A DNA stretch of 64,000 nt from Onstottus_B arcticum (GCA_038040485.1 JBBPIE010000022.1:1-64000), one strand, 5' to 3'; counted from the stretch's first letter, positions 29,274-38,860 are shown. Made by a program: numbers and translations. The notes: generated by a model not told the origin, from the sequence alone.

Positions 29274-29302
29274 TTGACAATTCATACTGCTAGGCATTAA
29301 GC
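29274..29302 (+). promoter_or_regulatory. Possible promoter of the repeat lipoprotein gene
   Basis: A perfect TTGACA at 29274-29279 lies about 90 bases before the start at 29369 in an AT-richer stretch. The matching -10 region (29296-29302, ATTAAGC) is poor. Only the -35 match supports this. Confidence 0.3.
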
Positions 29303-29368
29303 AAATAGACTCAGGACCGGCGAGATCGAATAAACGTCAGTTCATATTCTTTGCCTTAAGGAGACTTT

Positions 29369-30217
29369 ATGAAGATGCGATTTGCCAGGATAGGACTCGT
29401 CATTGTTTTGTCGGTGACGAGCATAGTTTCAGCCTGTAAGTCATCTGAGAAAGAAACTGAAAAACTGCCGGGCCAAACTCAACCTTCGCAGCCGACACCA
29501 ACAAGCGAGAAGGCCTCGACGATTGGAGTTTACAAGTCTAGCGATCCGACGTTTCTTCTGCATTACAGTAATACAACCGGTTTTGCAGAGTCGGTTGTGG
29601 CATTCGGGATAATTGGCGATATCCCAATCGTTGGAGATTGGGATGGTAATGGCACTGCCACGATTGGTGTCTACAGGCCGCAGAATTCTACTTTTTATCT
29701 ACGTAATAGCAACAAACCTGGTGACGCAGACATCACCGTGACCTTCGGAATGACGGGAGACATTCCTATCGTTGGCGACTGGGACGGAAATGGCTCTGCG
29801 ACGATTGGCGTCTACAGGCCGGAGAATTCTACTTTCTATTTGCGAAACGCCAACGCACCCGGCGGAGCGGACATTACAGTAGGCTTCGGAGCGAAGGGAA
29901 ATATTCCCCTTGCTGGCGACTGGGATGGAAACGGCACAACCACTGTAGGAACGTACAGACCAGAGAACTCTACTTTCTATCTACGAAATAGCAACACTCC
30001 GGGCGAGGCCGACAACACAATAGCTTTCGGAACAAAGGGAGATATTCCCATTGTCGGCGACTGGGATGGGAATGGCACCGTCACGATTGGGGTATTCGGC
30101 CCGAACTCTGCCTTATTCGCTCTTCGAAACAGCAATACCTCCGGTGTGGCGGAGGTTGCTGCGACGTTTGGTGTTCCCGGAGATAAACCGATTGCTGGCA
30201 GATGGGGTAGAGCCTGA
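29369..30217 (+). CDS. Lipoprotein made of 47-residue FG-GAP-like repeats
   Basis: The ATG has an AGGAG site six bases upstream. Residues 1-23 are a lipoprotein signal with lipobox VSAC, so the mature protein is lipid-anchored at Cys23 and followed by a Pro/Thr/Gln-rich spacer. The rest is five repeats of exactly 47 residues with the core GDIPIVGDWDGNGTATIGVYRPENSTFYLRNSN. The D-W-D-G-N-G loop resembles a calcium-binding loop of FG-GAP/VCBS-type blades. The repeats are recognisably related to those in the broken dehydrogenase just upstream (DYDGDGKTDVAIWRPSNG), so the two genes share a repeat family. A surface or periplasmic binding role is inferred. Confidence 0.85.
   Translation: MKMRFARIGLVIVLSVTSIVSACKSSEKETEKLPGQTQPSQPTPTSEKASTIGVYKSSDPTFLLHYSNTTGFAESVVAFGIIGDIPIVGDWDGNGTATIGVYRPQNSTFYLRNSNKPGDADITVTFGMTGDIPIVGDWDGNGSATIGVYRPENSTFYLRNANAPGGADITVGFGAKGNIPLAGDWDGNGTTTVGTYRPENSTFYLRNSNTPGEADNTIAFGTKGDIPIVGDWDGNGTVTIGVFGPNSALFALRNSNTSGVAEVAATFGVPGDKPIAGRWGRA
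29540..30217 (+). repeat. Tandem 141-bp coding repeats
   Basis: The GD-I-P-I codons start at 29615, 29756, 29897, 30038 and 30179, exactly 141 bases apart. The units are very similar to each other, the last being the most degenerate. Confidence 0.9.
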
Positions 30218-30584
30218 TTGACAACATACCCCTGAACGCACGTGGGGTATGGATGTAGAATCGACTATCCAGCAAAGCACTGCACCTAGAACAAGAAGGG
30301 AACCAACCAAATGAAAGCGCGACCAACGTCGTGCTGTAGAGCGACATTGGCATAGGTTACTCAACTTATTACAGAGTATTCTCCGGATTCGTGCAGTGGT
30401 TAAGGTGGTCGCAGTGGATACGGGAACTTCGGTGGAGGATCAGCGGACAGAAGTTTTGACCCTAATTGGATTCTTGAGTTATTTCGCGCCAACGCGTGAT
30501 GGGTTCTTGGAGAAGATTAATCCAGCGCGGATTAACCTTGCCCGAGCCAAGACCTGATGACGCGGGAGATAGTTCCCTATTCCG
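30218..30584. other. Intergenic region, one hairpin and an unassigned open stretch
   Basis: An 8-bp inverted repeat (30225-30232 with 30244-30251) just after the stop may be a terminator; it has no T-tract. From about 30393 to 30557 the + strand is open and reads VDTGTSVEDQRTEVLTLIGF, later YFAPTRDGFLEKINPARI, then a stop. This looks like a coding scrap but belongs to no family I recognise. Nothing else is seen. Confidence 0.35.
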
Positions 30585-32972
30585 TTACGAGGGTTTTCGC
30601 TTAAGGTAAAAGTTGTATAGCGGCTGTAGCCCGATTCGCGCATAGAAGATCACCAAGAGCAGCAACGTCACTCCTGAAACAGCAAGCCCAACTAAAAGAA
30701 CAGGCGGCCGATACAAAAAGACAACTCGATGCTGTCCTTCCTGTAGAATAACACCGCGAAAAGTATAGTTGGCTCGTAAGACAGGCTGTTGTATCCCGTC
30801 CACATAAGCTTTCCATCCCGGAGCCCACGAGTCGTTGAAAACCAGCATAGCAGGACACGACGTTGCTGCTTCGATCTCAACCGCGTTCAACCGGTCGCTG
30901 ACTATGGTCGCGTTTGCCTCTGGGGCGCCTAGAGAGTTGTTTGTGCTCAACCCAGTCTGTGCGGCCGTTTGCTCTCCGATCACAATAGCCGCTTCGCGCG
31001 CATCAAACGTCTGGTCTGCTAGCATTCTCAGCGCTGTAGGCGGATCGGGCGCAGCCACAACTCGCGGTACCAGGAATACTCTTGGCAACGCGCGAGTGAC
31101 CCTGTAAATCCATGCGTCGCTTCCTTGATAGGCTAACTTCAGCTTTCCGTCGACTGTTGGATCACGACCGCTAATATCGAGGGGCCTCACATTTGGGGGC
31201 ACAACGAGAAGTCCCACCGAAAGCTTTTCAAGCAGATCAATGGGAAGCTGATCGCGAAAAAAAGTGGGTCGAAAGGCCGGCGGAACATCCGTGGCAAGCT
31301 GGCCACCTTGCTCCACTGTTCGCCAAATGCCCGCGACATAGACCGGCAGCAAGGATTCATATCCTGAGCCTGAGCGCAAACCAAAATCCGCAGCGACCTT
31401 ACCTATCATGACGGGAGGCGTCCATTGGCCGGACGGCAGCCGGTTGCTGACAGGCAATATGTGATACTCCCCTTGTAAGCTTTGGAGGGCCTTGATTGCA
31501 GGCGTCTCCGGGAAAAGCCATTCCGCGCGTCTAGGCTGGGCCGGAGTTATTGTCCACGCGAACCCGATCAATTGCCACGCCTCGAATGCGATCAATAGAA
31601 ATCCCAATACTAGCGGCAGGTGCTTCAGTAACTTGAGTCGGGCAAGATAGCGGCTTACTTCAGTAACGCCAAACGCCGCCATCACTGCGATGGCAAAACA
31701 ATAAAGATAGAATCCGGCAGCCGGGTGCATCGTTCCAACGAACGGGATCGTCAAGCGAAAGACTGCAATCAATAGGCCGAATCCTAGTGCGAACCCAAGC
31801 GACAGCGCGCACACGATGACACATAATATGACAGGCCCTGCACGTCGCCGCAGCGCGAGCAGAGACGGTAACGCGAGGCCAACTGCCAGGATTCCCGTAA
31901 ATGCAAAACTGGGAAAATCTGCAGGTTTTCCGACGACGCCGGATGCGCTTCGTGGTCTTATCAGCGCGCCGACTAATTCGCCAAAGCCAACCCCGCCCAT
32001 GATCTGCGACTGTAGCGACAACGTCTCGCGATGTGTGCGCTGGAGCCACTCAGACAGCGGCAGCCAATACGCTGCGCTGAATGCCAGCGCAATAGCCGCG
32101 CTGCATAGAGGCAGGGACAAACAGATCAGCGCGGACCGCCGGTCTCCTTCGCGATACAGCTTCAAGGCCGCGGCCGCTGCTAACACCCCATACCATACTC
32201 CCAAAACCAACCCGCTGAGATATGCATAGTGCAAGCCTCCGCTCAGAATTGCCATTCCAACGGCTGTTCCTGCCGCTAATGACCACCGAAATGATCGCCT
32301 GCGCACTGCAAGGGTGCCACTAAGGAGCATCAGGGGGAACCACCCGGCCACTATTGGAATGTGCTCAAACATAAGCCAAAACAAATTGTGACCATTCATC
32401 TGCCAGACGACACCCCCGAACACTGCCCCGATCGCACTTGCTCCCCAGCAGCGCAGCAATGCATACATCCCTAGTCCAGCCATGAGCACGTGCGCAATTA
32501 GCAGAAGATCATGTTGATCGATTGGGCTAGCTACGAGCATCAACAGCAATCTGGGAGGGTAGAGCAGGCCTGTCATGCCGAGTTCCATAATAGGTATTCC
32601 GCCGAAGCTATAGGGCAGCCACATCGGGAACTGTCCGCTTCGCAGAGCATTGGTCCCAAATACAGATAACGGATAGAAGGTCTCTGCGTGATCTGACTGT
32701 GGGTAGCCACGTCCTTCGACGGATGGATCATTGCGGATGATCGCGGCCCACGGATATTGGCTATACATATGCGCGCCGACCATGCTGAACGTTCGCCCCT
32801 GAAATACCGGCGCAAATAGTATTACCGTTACTGCAGCAATGACTGCCGTCGCTCCAGCATGCTCTCGCCTAACCTGTTTACTTCTGTCTGCAAGCGATAA
32901 CTGATCAGCCGGTTCGGTTGCTGTCGAGATGTGTTCTGATGTCACAATGGGCTTCACTTTATTGAATCTCAC
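30585..32972 (-). CDS. YfhO-type multi-spanning membrane protein (GT-C-like)
   Basis: The 795-residue protein has about a dozen hydrophobic helices between residues 40 and 480 and a soluble C-terminal domain closed by one last helix (about 765-785). The loop after the first helix holds SMVGAHMYSQYPW. The C-terminal domain has the family pattern YRVTRALPRVFLVPRVV and FNDSWAPGWKAYVDGIQQPV. These features match the YfhO family, which is involved in adding glycosyl residues to surface polymers such as lipoteichoic acid. It is the last gene of the long minus-strand operon, 20 bases after the aminotransferase gene. It probably modifies the exported polymer outside the membrane. Confidence 0.85.
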   Translation of the reverse strand: MRFNKVKPIVTSEHISTATEPADQLSLADRSKQVRREHAGATAVIAAVTVILFAPVFQGRTFSMVGAHMYSQYPWAAIIRNDPSVEGRGYPQSDHAETFYPLSVFGTNALRSGQFPMWLPYSFGGIPIMELGMTGLLYPPRLLLMLVASPIDQHDLLLIAHVLMAGLGMYALLRCWGASAIGAVFGGVVWQMNGHNLFWLMFEHIPIVAGWFPLMLLSGTLAVRRRSFRWSLAAGTAVGMAILSGGLHYAYLSGLVLGVWYGVLAAAAALKLYREGDRRSALICLSLPLCSAAIALAFSAAYWLPLSEWLQRTHRETLSLQSQIMGGVGFGELVGALIRPRSASGVVGKPADFPSFAFTGILAVGLALPSLLALRRRAGPVILCVIVCALSLGFALGFGLLIAVFRLTIPFVGTMHPAAGFYLYCFAIAVMAAFGVTEVSRYLARLKLLKHLPLVLGFLLIAFEAWQLIGFAWTITPAQPRRAEWLFPETPAIKALQSLQGEYHILPVSNRLPSGQWTPPVMIGKVAADFGLRSGSGYESLLPVYVAGIWRTVEQGGQLATDVPPAFRPTFFRDQLPIDLLEKLSVGLLVVPPNVRPLDISGRDPTVDGKLKLAYQGSDAWIYRVTRALPRVFLVPRVVAAPDPPTALRMLADQTFDAREAAIVIGEQTAAQTGLSTNNSLGAPEANATIVSDRLNAVEIEAATSCPAMLVFNDSWAPGWKAYVDGIQQPVLRANYTFRGVILQEGQHRVVFLYRPPVLLVGLAVSGVTLLLLVIFYARIGLQPLYNFYLKRKPS

Positions 32973-32992
32973 CTTGTTGAATATTCCCTGGC

Positions 32993-34156
32993 CTACCGCG
33001 AACGCGAATCAGAAAGAGGATCTATGGCGCGAGCGACGCAATCTATCACATACTCCTGCTCCGCATCTGACATCTGCGGGTACAGCGGCAAAATGATCAC
33101 CGACTCCAACGCTCTCTCCGTACCCGGCAACCGCAGGCGGGGATAAAGCCGCCGGAAGACATCCTGCAGGTGACACGCCATGTACGCCGGGCGGCAGGCG
33201 ATGCCTGCATCGAGTAGCCGTTGTGCTACGTCATTACGAGACACCCGGGCATCATCGGCTAATCGAATGGCATACGACTGCCAGCCAGGCGTAGCATAGT
33301 CCGGCACGGCGGGCGGAATTATGCCGGGTATTTCTGCAAACGCCGCCGAATAACGCTCGGCGCGTTTTTGACGCAAGGCCAGAATTCCATCGAGGCGCGA
33401 CATCTGCACGACTCCGAGCGCGCCTTGCAAGTTAGTCATGCGGTAGTTGTAACCCACCTCGTGAAATTCCTCGGCTAGTAGCGCCTCGACCGTGCCGGCT
33501 TTGTGCTTGACCAGATCCGAAACCGAAGCGCCGTGATTGATTAACACTCGCGCCCGTGCGGCTAGCACATCATCATCGGTAACGAGCATGCCCCCCTCGC
33601 CGGTCGTCACCGCCTTGCGCGGGTGAAAACTGAAGCAGGTGATGTTACCCCGGCTACCGACGGGCCGCCCGCGGTAACGGCTGCCCATCGCACAGGCCGC
33701 GTCTTCAATCACAACCAACCCGTGACTGCGCGCCACGTTTGTCACGCCATCCACGTCAGCCGGCAACCCGAATTGATGTACCGGCATGATCGCTTTGGTT
33801 CGGGGTGTCACGACTGCTTCGATTGTCTCGGGCGTGACGTTGAATGTCCCCGGATCAATGTCCGCAAATACCGGGACTGCGCCGACCATCCGCACTACGT
33901 TCGCCGTCGCGATCCACGTATAGGAAGGAACGATTACCTCGTCATCCGGCCCGATGCCACAGAGTAACAAAGCGAGGTGCAAAGCCGTCGTGCAATTGCT
34001 GCTTGCGACGGCGTGCTTGACTCCAAGGTAATCGGCTACCGCCCGCTCGAAGTCGGCTACTAGCGGGCCCTGGGTCAACCATCCCGACTCGATGACATCG
34101 ACAACGGCTTTTATTTCCTCTTCACCCATCAGGGGACGGGTCAAAGGTACCTTCAT
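32993..34156 (-). CDS. DegT/DnrJ/EryC1/StrS sugar aminotransferase
   Basis: This 387-residue PLP enzyme begins with VPLTRPLMGEEEIKAVVDVI. It contains ASSNCTTALHLAL, VIEDAACAMGSRYRGRPVGS and CFSFHPRKAVTTGEGG; the Lys in HPRK is the expected Schiff-base residue. Such enzymes transfer an amino group to a keto-sugar nucleotide. It is the second member of this family in the operon and differs from the one at 41942 in the lysine region (HPRKAVTTGEGG against YPAKNLGADGDAG), so it should act on a different keto sugar. It lies between a methyltransferase gene and the YfhO-type gene with gaps of 10 and 20 bases. Confidence 0.93.
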   Translation of the reverse strand: MKVPLTRPLMGEEEIKAVVDVIESGWLTQGPLVADFERAVADYLGVKHAVASSNCTTALHLALLLCGIGPDDEVIVPSYTWIATANVVRMVGAVPVFADIDPGTFNVTPETIEAVVTPRTKAIMPVHQFGLPADVDGVTNVARSHGLVVIEDAACAMGSRYRGRPVGSRGNITCFSFHPRKAVTTGEGGMLVTDDDVLAARARVLINHGASVSDLVKHKAGTVEALLAEEFHEVGYNYRMTNLQGALGVVQMSRLDGILALRQKRAERYSAAFAEIPGIIPPAVPDYATPGWQSYAIRLADDARVSRNDVAQRLLDAGIACRPAYMACHLQDVFRRLYPRLRLPGTERALESVIILPLYPQMSDAEQEYVIDCVARAIDPLSDSRSR

Positions 34157-34166
34157 TATTGCTCTC

Positions 34167-35228
34167 CTATGGCTTCTTGGCGCGGACGCTGATGCCGCTC
34201 TCGATCACGTTGAAATGGACTATTTCCAATCCCGCTTCCGCGCACCAGCCCTGCACCTCTTTCGGTGTGTGGCGGTGCGCGTTTTGTGGATGATACCAAT
34301 CGAAGTTTGTCATTACGTTGGTCTCAAAATCGAGATTGTCGTTCCAGTAGCATTTGAAGACGTGCCAATAAATGAATCTCTGAATGTCGTGCTTCCCCGC
34401 TTTGATGTCCAGCATAGGAATGTCTTCGGGTACCTCGACCTCTACCTTCAGATCAAAGAGCGCTTTGCCTAGCGAGGTCATCGCCCGTGAGAAGGCATAA
34501 CACTCCTCTTCCGATGCTTGCGTGAAATGCTCACGCAGGAAATCATCGCAGAACTCGCGGATCGGGCCTTTCTTTTTGTAAACGTAAAAAGCGATCTGCC
34601 CGCTTGGCGCCAGGTGCTGGACCAGATGATCGAATGACGTCTTTGTGTCTGGTGTGTGATGCATCACCTGGTCGCAGGCCAGATAATCGAAGCTCGCTTC
34701 GCGGCACGGCAGCATCGTCAAATCGGCCTGCACCAGATGCACGTTGGGCAGATGGCCCGCATGCTGATAAGCGAAGTCGATGCTCTGGCTGATGTCCAGC
34801 GCGATGACCTGCGCGCGGCTGTTTTCGCCGTAAAGGATTGCATCGCGCCCAAGACCCGTGCCCGCATCGAGTATCGTCTCTTTATCAGCCAGAAAATCGC
34901 GCAGATTGTCGAGAGTGCCGAAGCCATAACGGTCCAGATACCAGTCTACGTAAATCTGGCGGCTCGCGTCTTCGTGGCCGAAGTTCGGGATGCGCTTCCA
35001 CTTAGCGCTGAAGCTTTGTTGCGTCTGCCGCACGGCATTCTCAGATGCATTGGAAAAAGATTCGGATGAGATGAATCGCGGCACGCCATCCGTGATCAGG
35101 TAGCTGTGCCCTGCGGCGCAACTCAAGGCGCCAGTCATGATCTCTTGATCATTGACGTTCGTCGCCTGCAGCCTGAGCGGTTTCTTGTCTGCCGGACAAA
35201 CAATGTGATCCAGGAGGTGATGCTTCAC
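34167..35228 (-). CDS. SAM-dependent methyltransferase with Trm112-like N-terminal segment
   Basis: The 353-residue protein has an N-terminal Trm112/YcaR-like stretch (LLDHIVCPADKKPLRLQ, later GALSCAAGHSYLITDGVPRFI) followed by a class I methyltransferase fold. Key motifs are ETILDAGTGLGRDAILYG, VIALDISQSIDFAY, VQADLTMLPCREASFDYLAC and MHHTPDTKTSFDHLV. It is likely to methylate a sugar or lipid intermediate of the glycan pathway. The first 80 bases overlap the 3' end of the upstream GT2 gene, implying coupled translation. Only one of the expected Cys pairs of a zinc ribbon is clear, so metal binding is uncertain. Confidence 0.85.
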   Translation of the reverse strand: MKHHLLDHIVCPADKKPLRLQATNVNDQEIMTGALSCAAGHSYLITDGVPRFISSESFSNASENAVRQTQQSFSAKWKRIPNFGHEDASRQIYVDWYLDRYGFGTLDNLRDFLADKETILDAGTGLGRDAILYGENSRAQVIALDISQSIDFAYQHAGHLPNVHLVQADLTMLPCREASFDYLACDQVMHHTPDTKTSFDHLVQHLAPSGQIAFYVYKKKGPIREFCDDFLREHFTQASEEECYAFSRAMTSLGKALFDLKVEVEVPEDIPMLDIKAGKHDIQRFIYWHVFKCYWNDNLDFETNVMTNFDWYHPQNAHRHTPKEVQGWCAEAGLEIVHFNVIESGISVRAKKP

Positions 35229-36186
35229 TTTTGGTCTCCGTTTGCCTGTTCTTCTGGAAGCCTATCTCGTCCATCACGATGTAGAGCGGCCGCGCGCGCA
35301 CCTGCTCCGACGTGCGCCAAATGTATTCGCCGAGTATGCCGAGCATAATCAATTGCATGCCGCCCAGAAAAAGTATCGCAACCATCACCGAAGGCCATCC
35401 CGATCCGCCCATCCCTAGAAAGACGCGCCGCACGATAAGGAACGCGGCGTAAATAAAACTGATGCAGGAAATGAATATGCCGAGGTACGACATAAACCTG
35501 ATTGGCAGGTAGGAGAACGAAACGATGATGTCAATTGCCGCCTTGACGCGTTTTCCGAGCGACCACTTGCTGTAACCGGAGAGCCGCGCCCGGCGATGGT
35601 AAGGCACTACTGTTTGCCGGAAGCCTGACCAAACCAGCAAGGTGGTGACGATGCGGCTGACTTCCGCAAAGTTGTTGAAGGCTTCGAGCACTTTCCGGTC
35701 GAGCAAGCCGCAATCCATGCCTTCCGGCGGATATTCCGGGATGGCGATGCGGCGAATCAGCCAGTAGAAACTGTTGGCCAGCAGCTTCTTTCCCCACGGA
35801 TCATCCCGGCTTTCGCGGGTGCCCCACACGACCTGATAGCCTTGTTGCCAGCGCTCGATAAATACGCCGATCAGTTCCGGCGGGTCTTGCAAATCAACCG
35901 AGATGATGACCGCCGCGTCCCCGCTGGCCTGGCGCAATCCGGCAGTCAGCGCCGGATGGCTGCCGAAGTTACGGGAGAAGCGCAGCGCCTTAACTCGCTT
36001 GTCCCCGCGCGCCAACTCAGTAATCAGTTCGAACGAAGAATCCGTGCTGCCGTCGTCTACGAAGATGACCTCGAAATCTGCCGCCAAGCCAGCTATGGCC
36101 TTGGTCAAAGCCGCATAGAAAGGTTGAATATTGGTCTCCTCGTTGTAAACCGGCACCACGACCGAAATCAGAGGGTTGTCCACCAT
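35149..36186 (-). CDS. DPM1-like polyprenyl-phosphate glycosyltransferase (GtrB/ArnC type)
   Basis: This protein of 345 residues has a GT2 domain (ISVVVPVYNEETNIQPFY, VIFVDDGSTDSSFELI, ISVDLQDPPELIGVF) followed by two membrane helices (about 235-260 and 270-300) and a cytoplasmic tail. It probably loads a sugar onto a polyprenyl-phosphate carrier for use by a GT-C enzyme on the outside, such as the YfhO-type protein of the same operon. It lies 17 bases after the methyltransferase gene at 36204-37019. It resembles the enzyme at 7886-8893 but is clearly a different sequence. Confidence 0.92.
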   Translation of the reverse strand: MVDNPLISVVVPVYNEETNIQPFYAALTKAIAGLAADFEVIFVDDGSTDSSFELITELARGDKRVKALRFSRNFGSHPALTAGLRQASGDAAVIISVDLQDPPELIGVFIERWQQGYQVVWGTRESRDDPWGKKLLANSFYWLIRRIAIPEYPPEGMDCGLLDRKVLEAFNNFAEVSRIVTTLLVWSGFRQTVVPYHRRARLSGYSKWSLGKRVKAAIDIIVSFSYLPIRFMSYLGIFISCISFIYAAFLIVRRVFLGMGGSGWPSVMVAILFLGGMQLIMLGILGEYIWRTSEQVRARPLYIVMDEIGFQKNRQTETKSEASPPGSHCLSGRQETAQAAGDERQ

Positions 36187-36203
36187 ATCGCTCTTGTCAG
36201 TTG

Positions 36204-37019
36204 TTACTTCTCTGCGAGGGATAACTTGAGGCTATTTTTCCTCAGCGCGTAGAAAGAATTATAGCTGTACTTATCCAAGTCAGGCAGCGGCATCGCCCGC
36301 GAAATCTCCATTGCCACCTCATTTATTCGCGCATCGTGTTTTGGCTCGGCCGGTAGAACGGCGAGAGGGTGGAAGACGCGCGAGAGGAACAAGTAGCCGC
36401 CGTAATGGCGTACTTCGACTGGCTCGAAGTATTGGCCGATGAACGCCTCGAACTCTGGGCGAATAAGATTTCGGTTGTAAGCTACCGCAATTTCCGGCAA
36501 ACCGAATTGGCTTCTGACGACATTCAACTCATCCATCGCATCTTGAAACCCCTCGGTCATAAGCAGGAGACCGCCTTCGCGTAATAAGCTGTGGGCTTGT
36601 TTGAAAGCCTCTTGCTGTAATTCCCATTCAGCCAAGTTGATTAGGCAGCGCTGGGAGATCAGACAATCGAACTTGCCCGCCGGATAAAGTTCTTTGAGCG
36701 CGAGCACTGAACCGAGCGTGAAATTCATATTCTCCAACTGCGCGTCGGCGGCCCGCTGCTTGGCTCGATTCAGCAAATTCTCGATCAGGTCGAGGGCTGA
36801 CAACTCTTTGACCTGCCGGGCATATTTGACGCTGTGCGAACCATCGCCACATCCCATCTCCAGTACGACTTGATCGGGTCGTAGAAAATCGAGGATATTT
36901 TCCTCCTCAAGTTGTCCCAAATACGGGTCTCTGGAAGTCGGCGTGATTCGCCGTTCAGTAGGAAAAGACTGGCCAGCCTCTTCCCAATGCTTCCTGATAT
37001 CTTCCATCGTCAAACGCAT
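36204..37019 (-). CDS. Class I SAM-dependent methyltransferase
   Basis: Starting at the ATG at 37019, which has an AGGAG site, the protein has 271 residues. A more upstream start (37097) is open but has no site and would overlap the preceding gene. Motifs include VVLEMGCGDGSHSVKYA, LSALDLIENLLNRAKQRA and FDCLISQRCLINLAEW, then LLREGGLLLMTEGFQDAMDELN. The last resembles methyltransferases acting in cell-surface sugar assembly. The position between asnB-type and GT2 genes argues for a glycan substrate. The exact target is unknown. Confidence 0.85.
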   Translation of the reverse strand: MRLTMEDIRKHWEEAGQSFPTERRITPTSRDPYLGQLEEENILDFLRPDQVVLEMGCGDGSHSVKYARQVKELSALDLIENLLNRAKQRAADAQLENMNFTLGSVLALKELYPAGKFDCLISQRCLINLAEWELQQEAFKQAHSLLREGGLLLMTEGFQDAMDELNVVRSQFGLPEIAVAYNRNLIRPEFEAFIGQYFEPVEVRHYGGYLFLSRVFHPLAVLPAEPKHDARINEVAMEISRAMPLPDLDKYSYNSFYALRKNSLKLSLAEK

Positions 37020-37038
37020 GCTTAAATCTCCTCTTGGC

Positions 37039-38850
37039 TCAGCAACTAAATCCGAATGCCTGCTCGCGCTCGACAAACAACCGGTTCCACCATTCAAAAG
37101 ACATCAGCGACCAGAGCAGAAACCGGTGATTGCGCCGATCGTTCAAGTGGTCATCCAGAATCTGCCGCAAAGCCGCTGGCTGGAAATAACCACGCGCCAA
37201 CGCTCGTTCGCCCAACAGTAACTCTCTCACGTAATCGAGCGACATGCCCTTGTACCAGGTTTGATCCGGCGGCGTGAAGCCTTGTTTGCGGCGAAAGAGC
37301 GTCTCGTCCGGCAACAGCCCGCGCATCGCTTCGCGCAACACTACTTTGCTTTGCGCCGGGTTGAGCTTGAATTCCGCCGGGATGCGCGTGACGTATTCGA
37401 CTAGTTCGTTATCCAGAAACGGCACGCGCGCCTCGACCGAGTGCGCCATGCTCAGCTTGTCGTCCACCAACAGCAGCCCGTTGAGGAACGTCTTGAAATC
37501 GAAATAGAGCGCCCGGTGCAGCGCGTCCTGACTCTCTGTTCTGCGCAGCACGGCGCGAAAGCTTTCGAAGGTCGAAAAGTCCCCCAGCGCCCGCTTGATC
37601 TCGTCCGTGAACAAAGCGCGCTTCTCTTCGTCGTCGAGAAAGCGAATCCAGAGCTGGTAATACGCCTGCTCGAATTCATCACCAGACAAGTTCAAGACGG
37701 GCTCGTAACGCCACGGATAACCGGCGAACAACTCGTCGCCGCCTACGCCTGAGAGCACGACTTTGACATAACGGCTGATCAGCTGGGCCGTGTGATAAAC
37801 CTGATAACTGATGCCGACGCGCGGCTCGTCCAGATGCCAGACGACTTGCGGGAAGACCGACGCCATCGCTTCAGGCCCCAATTCCAACTCGTGATGCGTG
37901 GTGTTGAGCAGCCGCGATAAGGCGCGCGACTCTTCGCGTTCGTCAAAGTACTGTTCCAACTCGCTTGCGCCCGCCGGCAGCCGGAAGCCACAGGTGAAGG
38001 TGTGCAAGCGCGGAATCTGGCGCGCGACCACCGCCGAGATCGAGCCGGTATCCATGCCCCCACTTAAATAGCTGCCGACCGGCACATCGCTCATTAATTG
38101 GCGCTTGACCGCCGCTTCAAAACGTTCGCGCAATCCAGCAGCCCATTGCTGCAAGCTGAGACTGCCTTGCGGCTCAAAGCGCAAATCCCAATACTGCCGC
38201 GTCTGGATCCTTCCATCCTCACATAACAAGTAGTGACCGGCCTCGAGCAACTTTACCCCTTCGAAGAAGGTGCGCGCGCCGAACGTGTTTTGAAACGTGA
38301 AATGCTCGGAAAGCGCAAAAGGATCGGGAGCGGCACGAAAATCAGGCAGCGCCAGGAATGCTTTTACCTCTGAGGCGAAGGCCAGAGTGTTACCGACAAC
38401 CGTGTAATACAATGGCTTGACGCCGAAGCGGTCCCGCGCAAGGAGCAACCGCCGCCTTCGCTCATCCCACAACGCGAAGGCGAACATGCCATTGAGCCGT
38501 TCAACGCACTCCGGTCCAAGCTCTTCGTAAAGATGAATGATGACTTCGGTGTCGGTCTGACTCCGAAAGACGTGGCCACGCTCGATCAGATCAGGGCGCA
38601 GGTCGTTATAGTTGTAGATTTCGCCGTTGAAAACGATTCGAACCGTCCCGTCTTCATTGGCCATGGGATTGCGGCCGCGCGGCGATAGGTCAATGATACT
38701 CAACCGCTGATGACCGAGGCCGACGGGGCCGTGCGCCCACGCATCACGGTCATCAGGGCCGCGATGGCGAATCAGGTCGCACATCGCCAGCACTCGCTCC
38801 GTTGCGACCGGCTCACCCGTCATATTGTAAAGCCCAGCGATCCCACACAT
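37039..38850 (-). CDS. asnB: AsnB-type glutamine-dependent amidotransferase (asparagine synthase family)
   Basis: The 603-residue protein starts with MCGIAGLYN; Cys2 is the nucleophile of the class II glutaminase domain (residues 1-190). The synthetase domain has the ATP-pyrophosphate loop as YLSGGMDTGSIS, where the usual SGGxDS serine is Thr, and VVLSGVGGDELFAGYPWR. The substrate-end motif is VEARVPFLDNELVEYV. In polysaccharide loci such proteins often amidate uronic acids or peptides rather than make free Asn. That would suit the uronic-acid pathway suggested by the genes at 40902-43681, but the choice cannot be made from sequence. Confidence 0.9.
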   Translation of the reverse strand: MCGIAGLYNMTGEPVATERVLAMCDLIRHRGPDDRDAWAHGPVGLGHQRLSIIDLSPRGRNPMANEDGTVRIVFNGEIYNYNDLRPDLIERGHVFRSQTDTEVIIHLYEELGPECVERLNGMFAFALWDERRRRLLLARDRFGVKPLYYTVVGNTLAFASEVKAFLALPDFRAAPDPFALSEHFTFQNTFGARTFFEGVKLLEAGHYLLCEDGRIQTRQYWDLRFEPQGSLSLQQWAAGLRERFEAAVKRQLMSDVPVGSYLSGGMDTGSISAVVARQIPRLHTFTCGFRLPAGASELEQYFDEREESRALSRLLNTTHHELELGPEAMASVFPQVVWHLDEPRVGISYQVYHTAQLISRYVKVVLSGVGGDELFAGYPWRYEPVLNLSGDEFEQAYYQLWIRFLDDEEKRALFTDEIKRALGDFSTFESFRAVLRRTESQDALHRALYFDFKTFLNGLLLVDDKLSMAHSVEARVPFLDNELVEYVTRIPAEFKLNPAQSKVVLREAMRGLLPDETLFRRKQGFTPPDQTWYKGMSLDYVRELLLGERALARGYFQPAALRQILDDHLNDRRNHRFLLWSLMSFEWWNRLFVEREQAFGFSC

Positions 38851-38860
38851 CGTTTCACAC

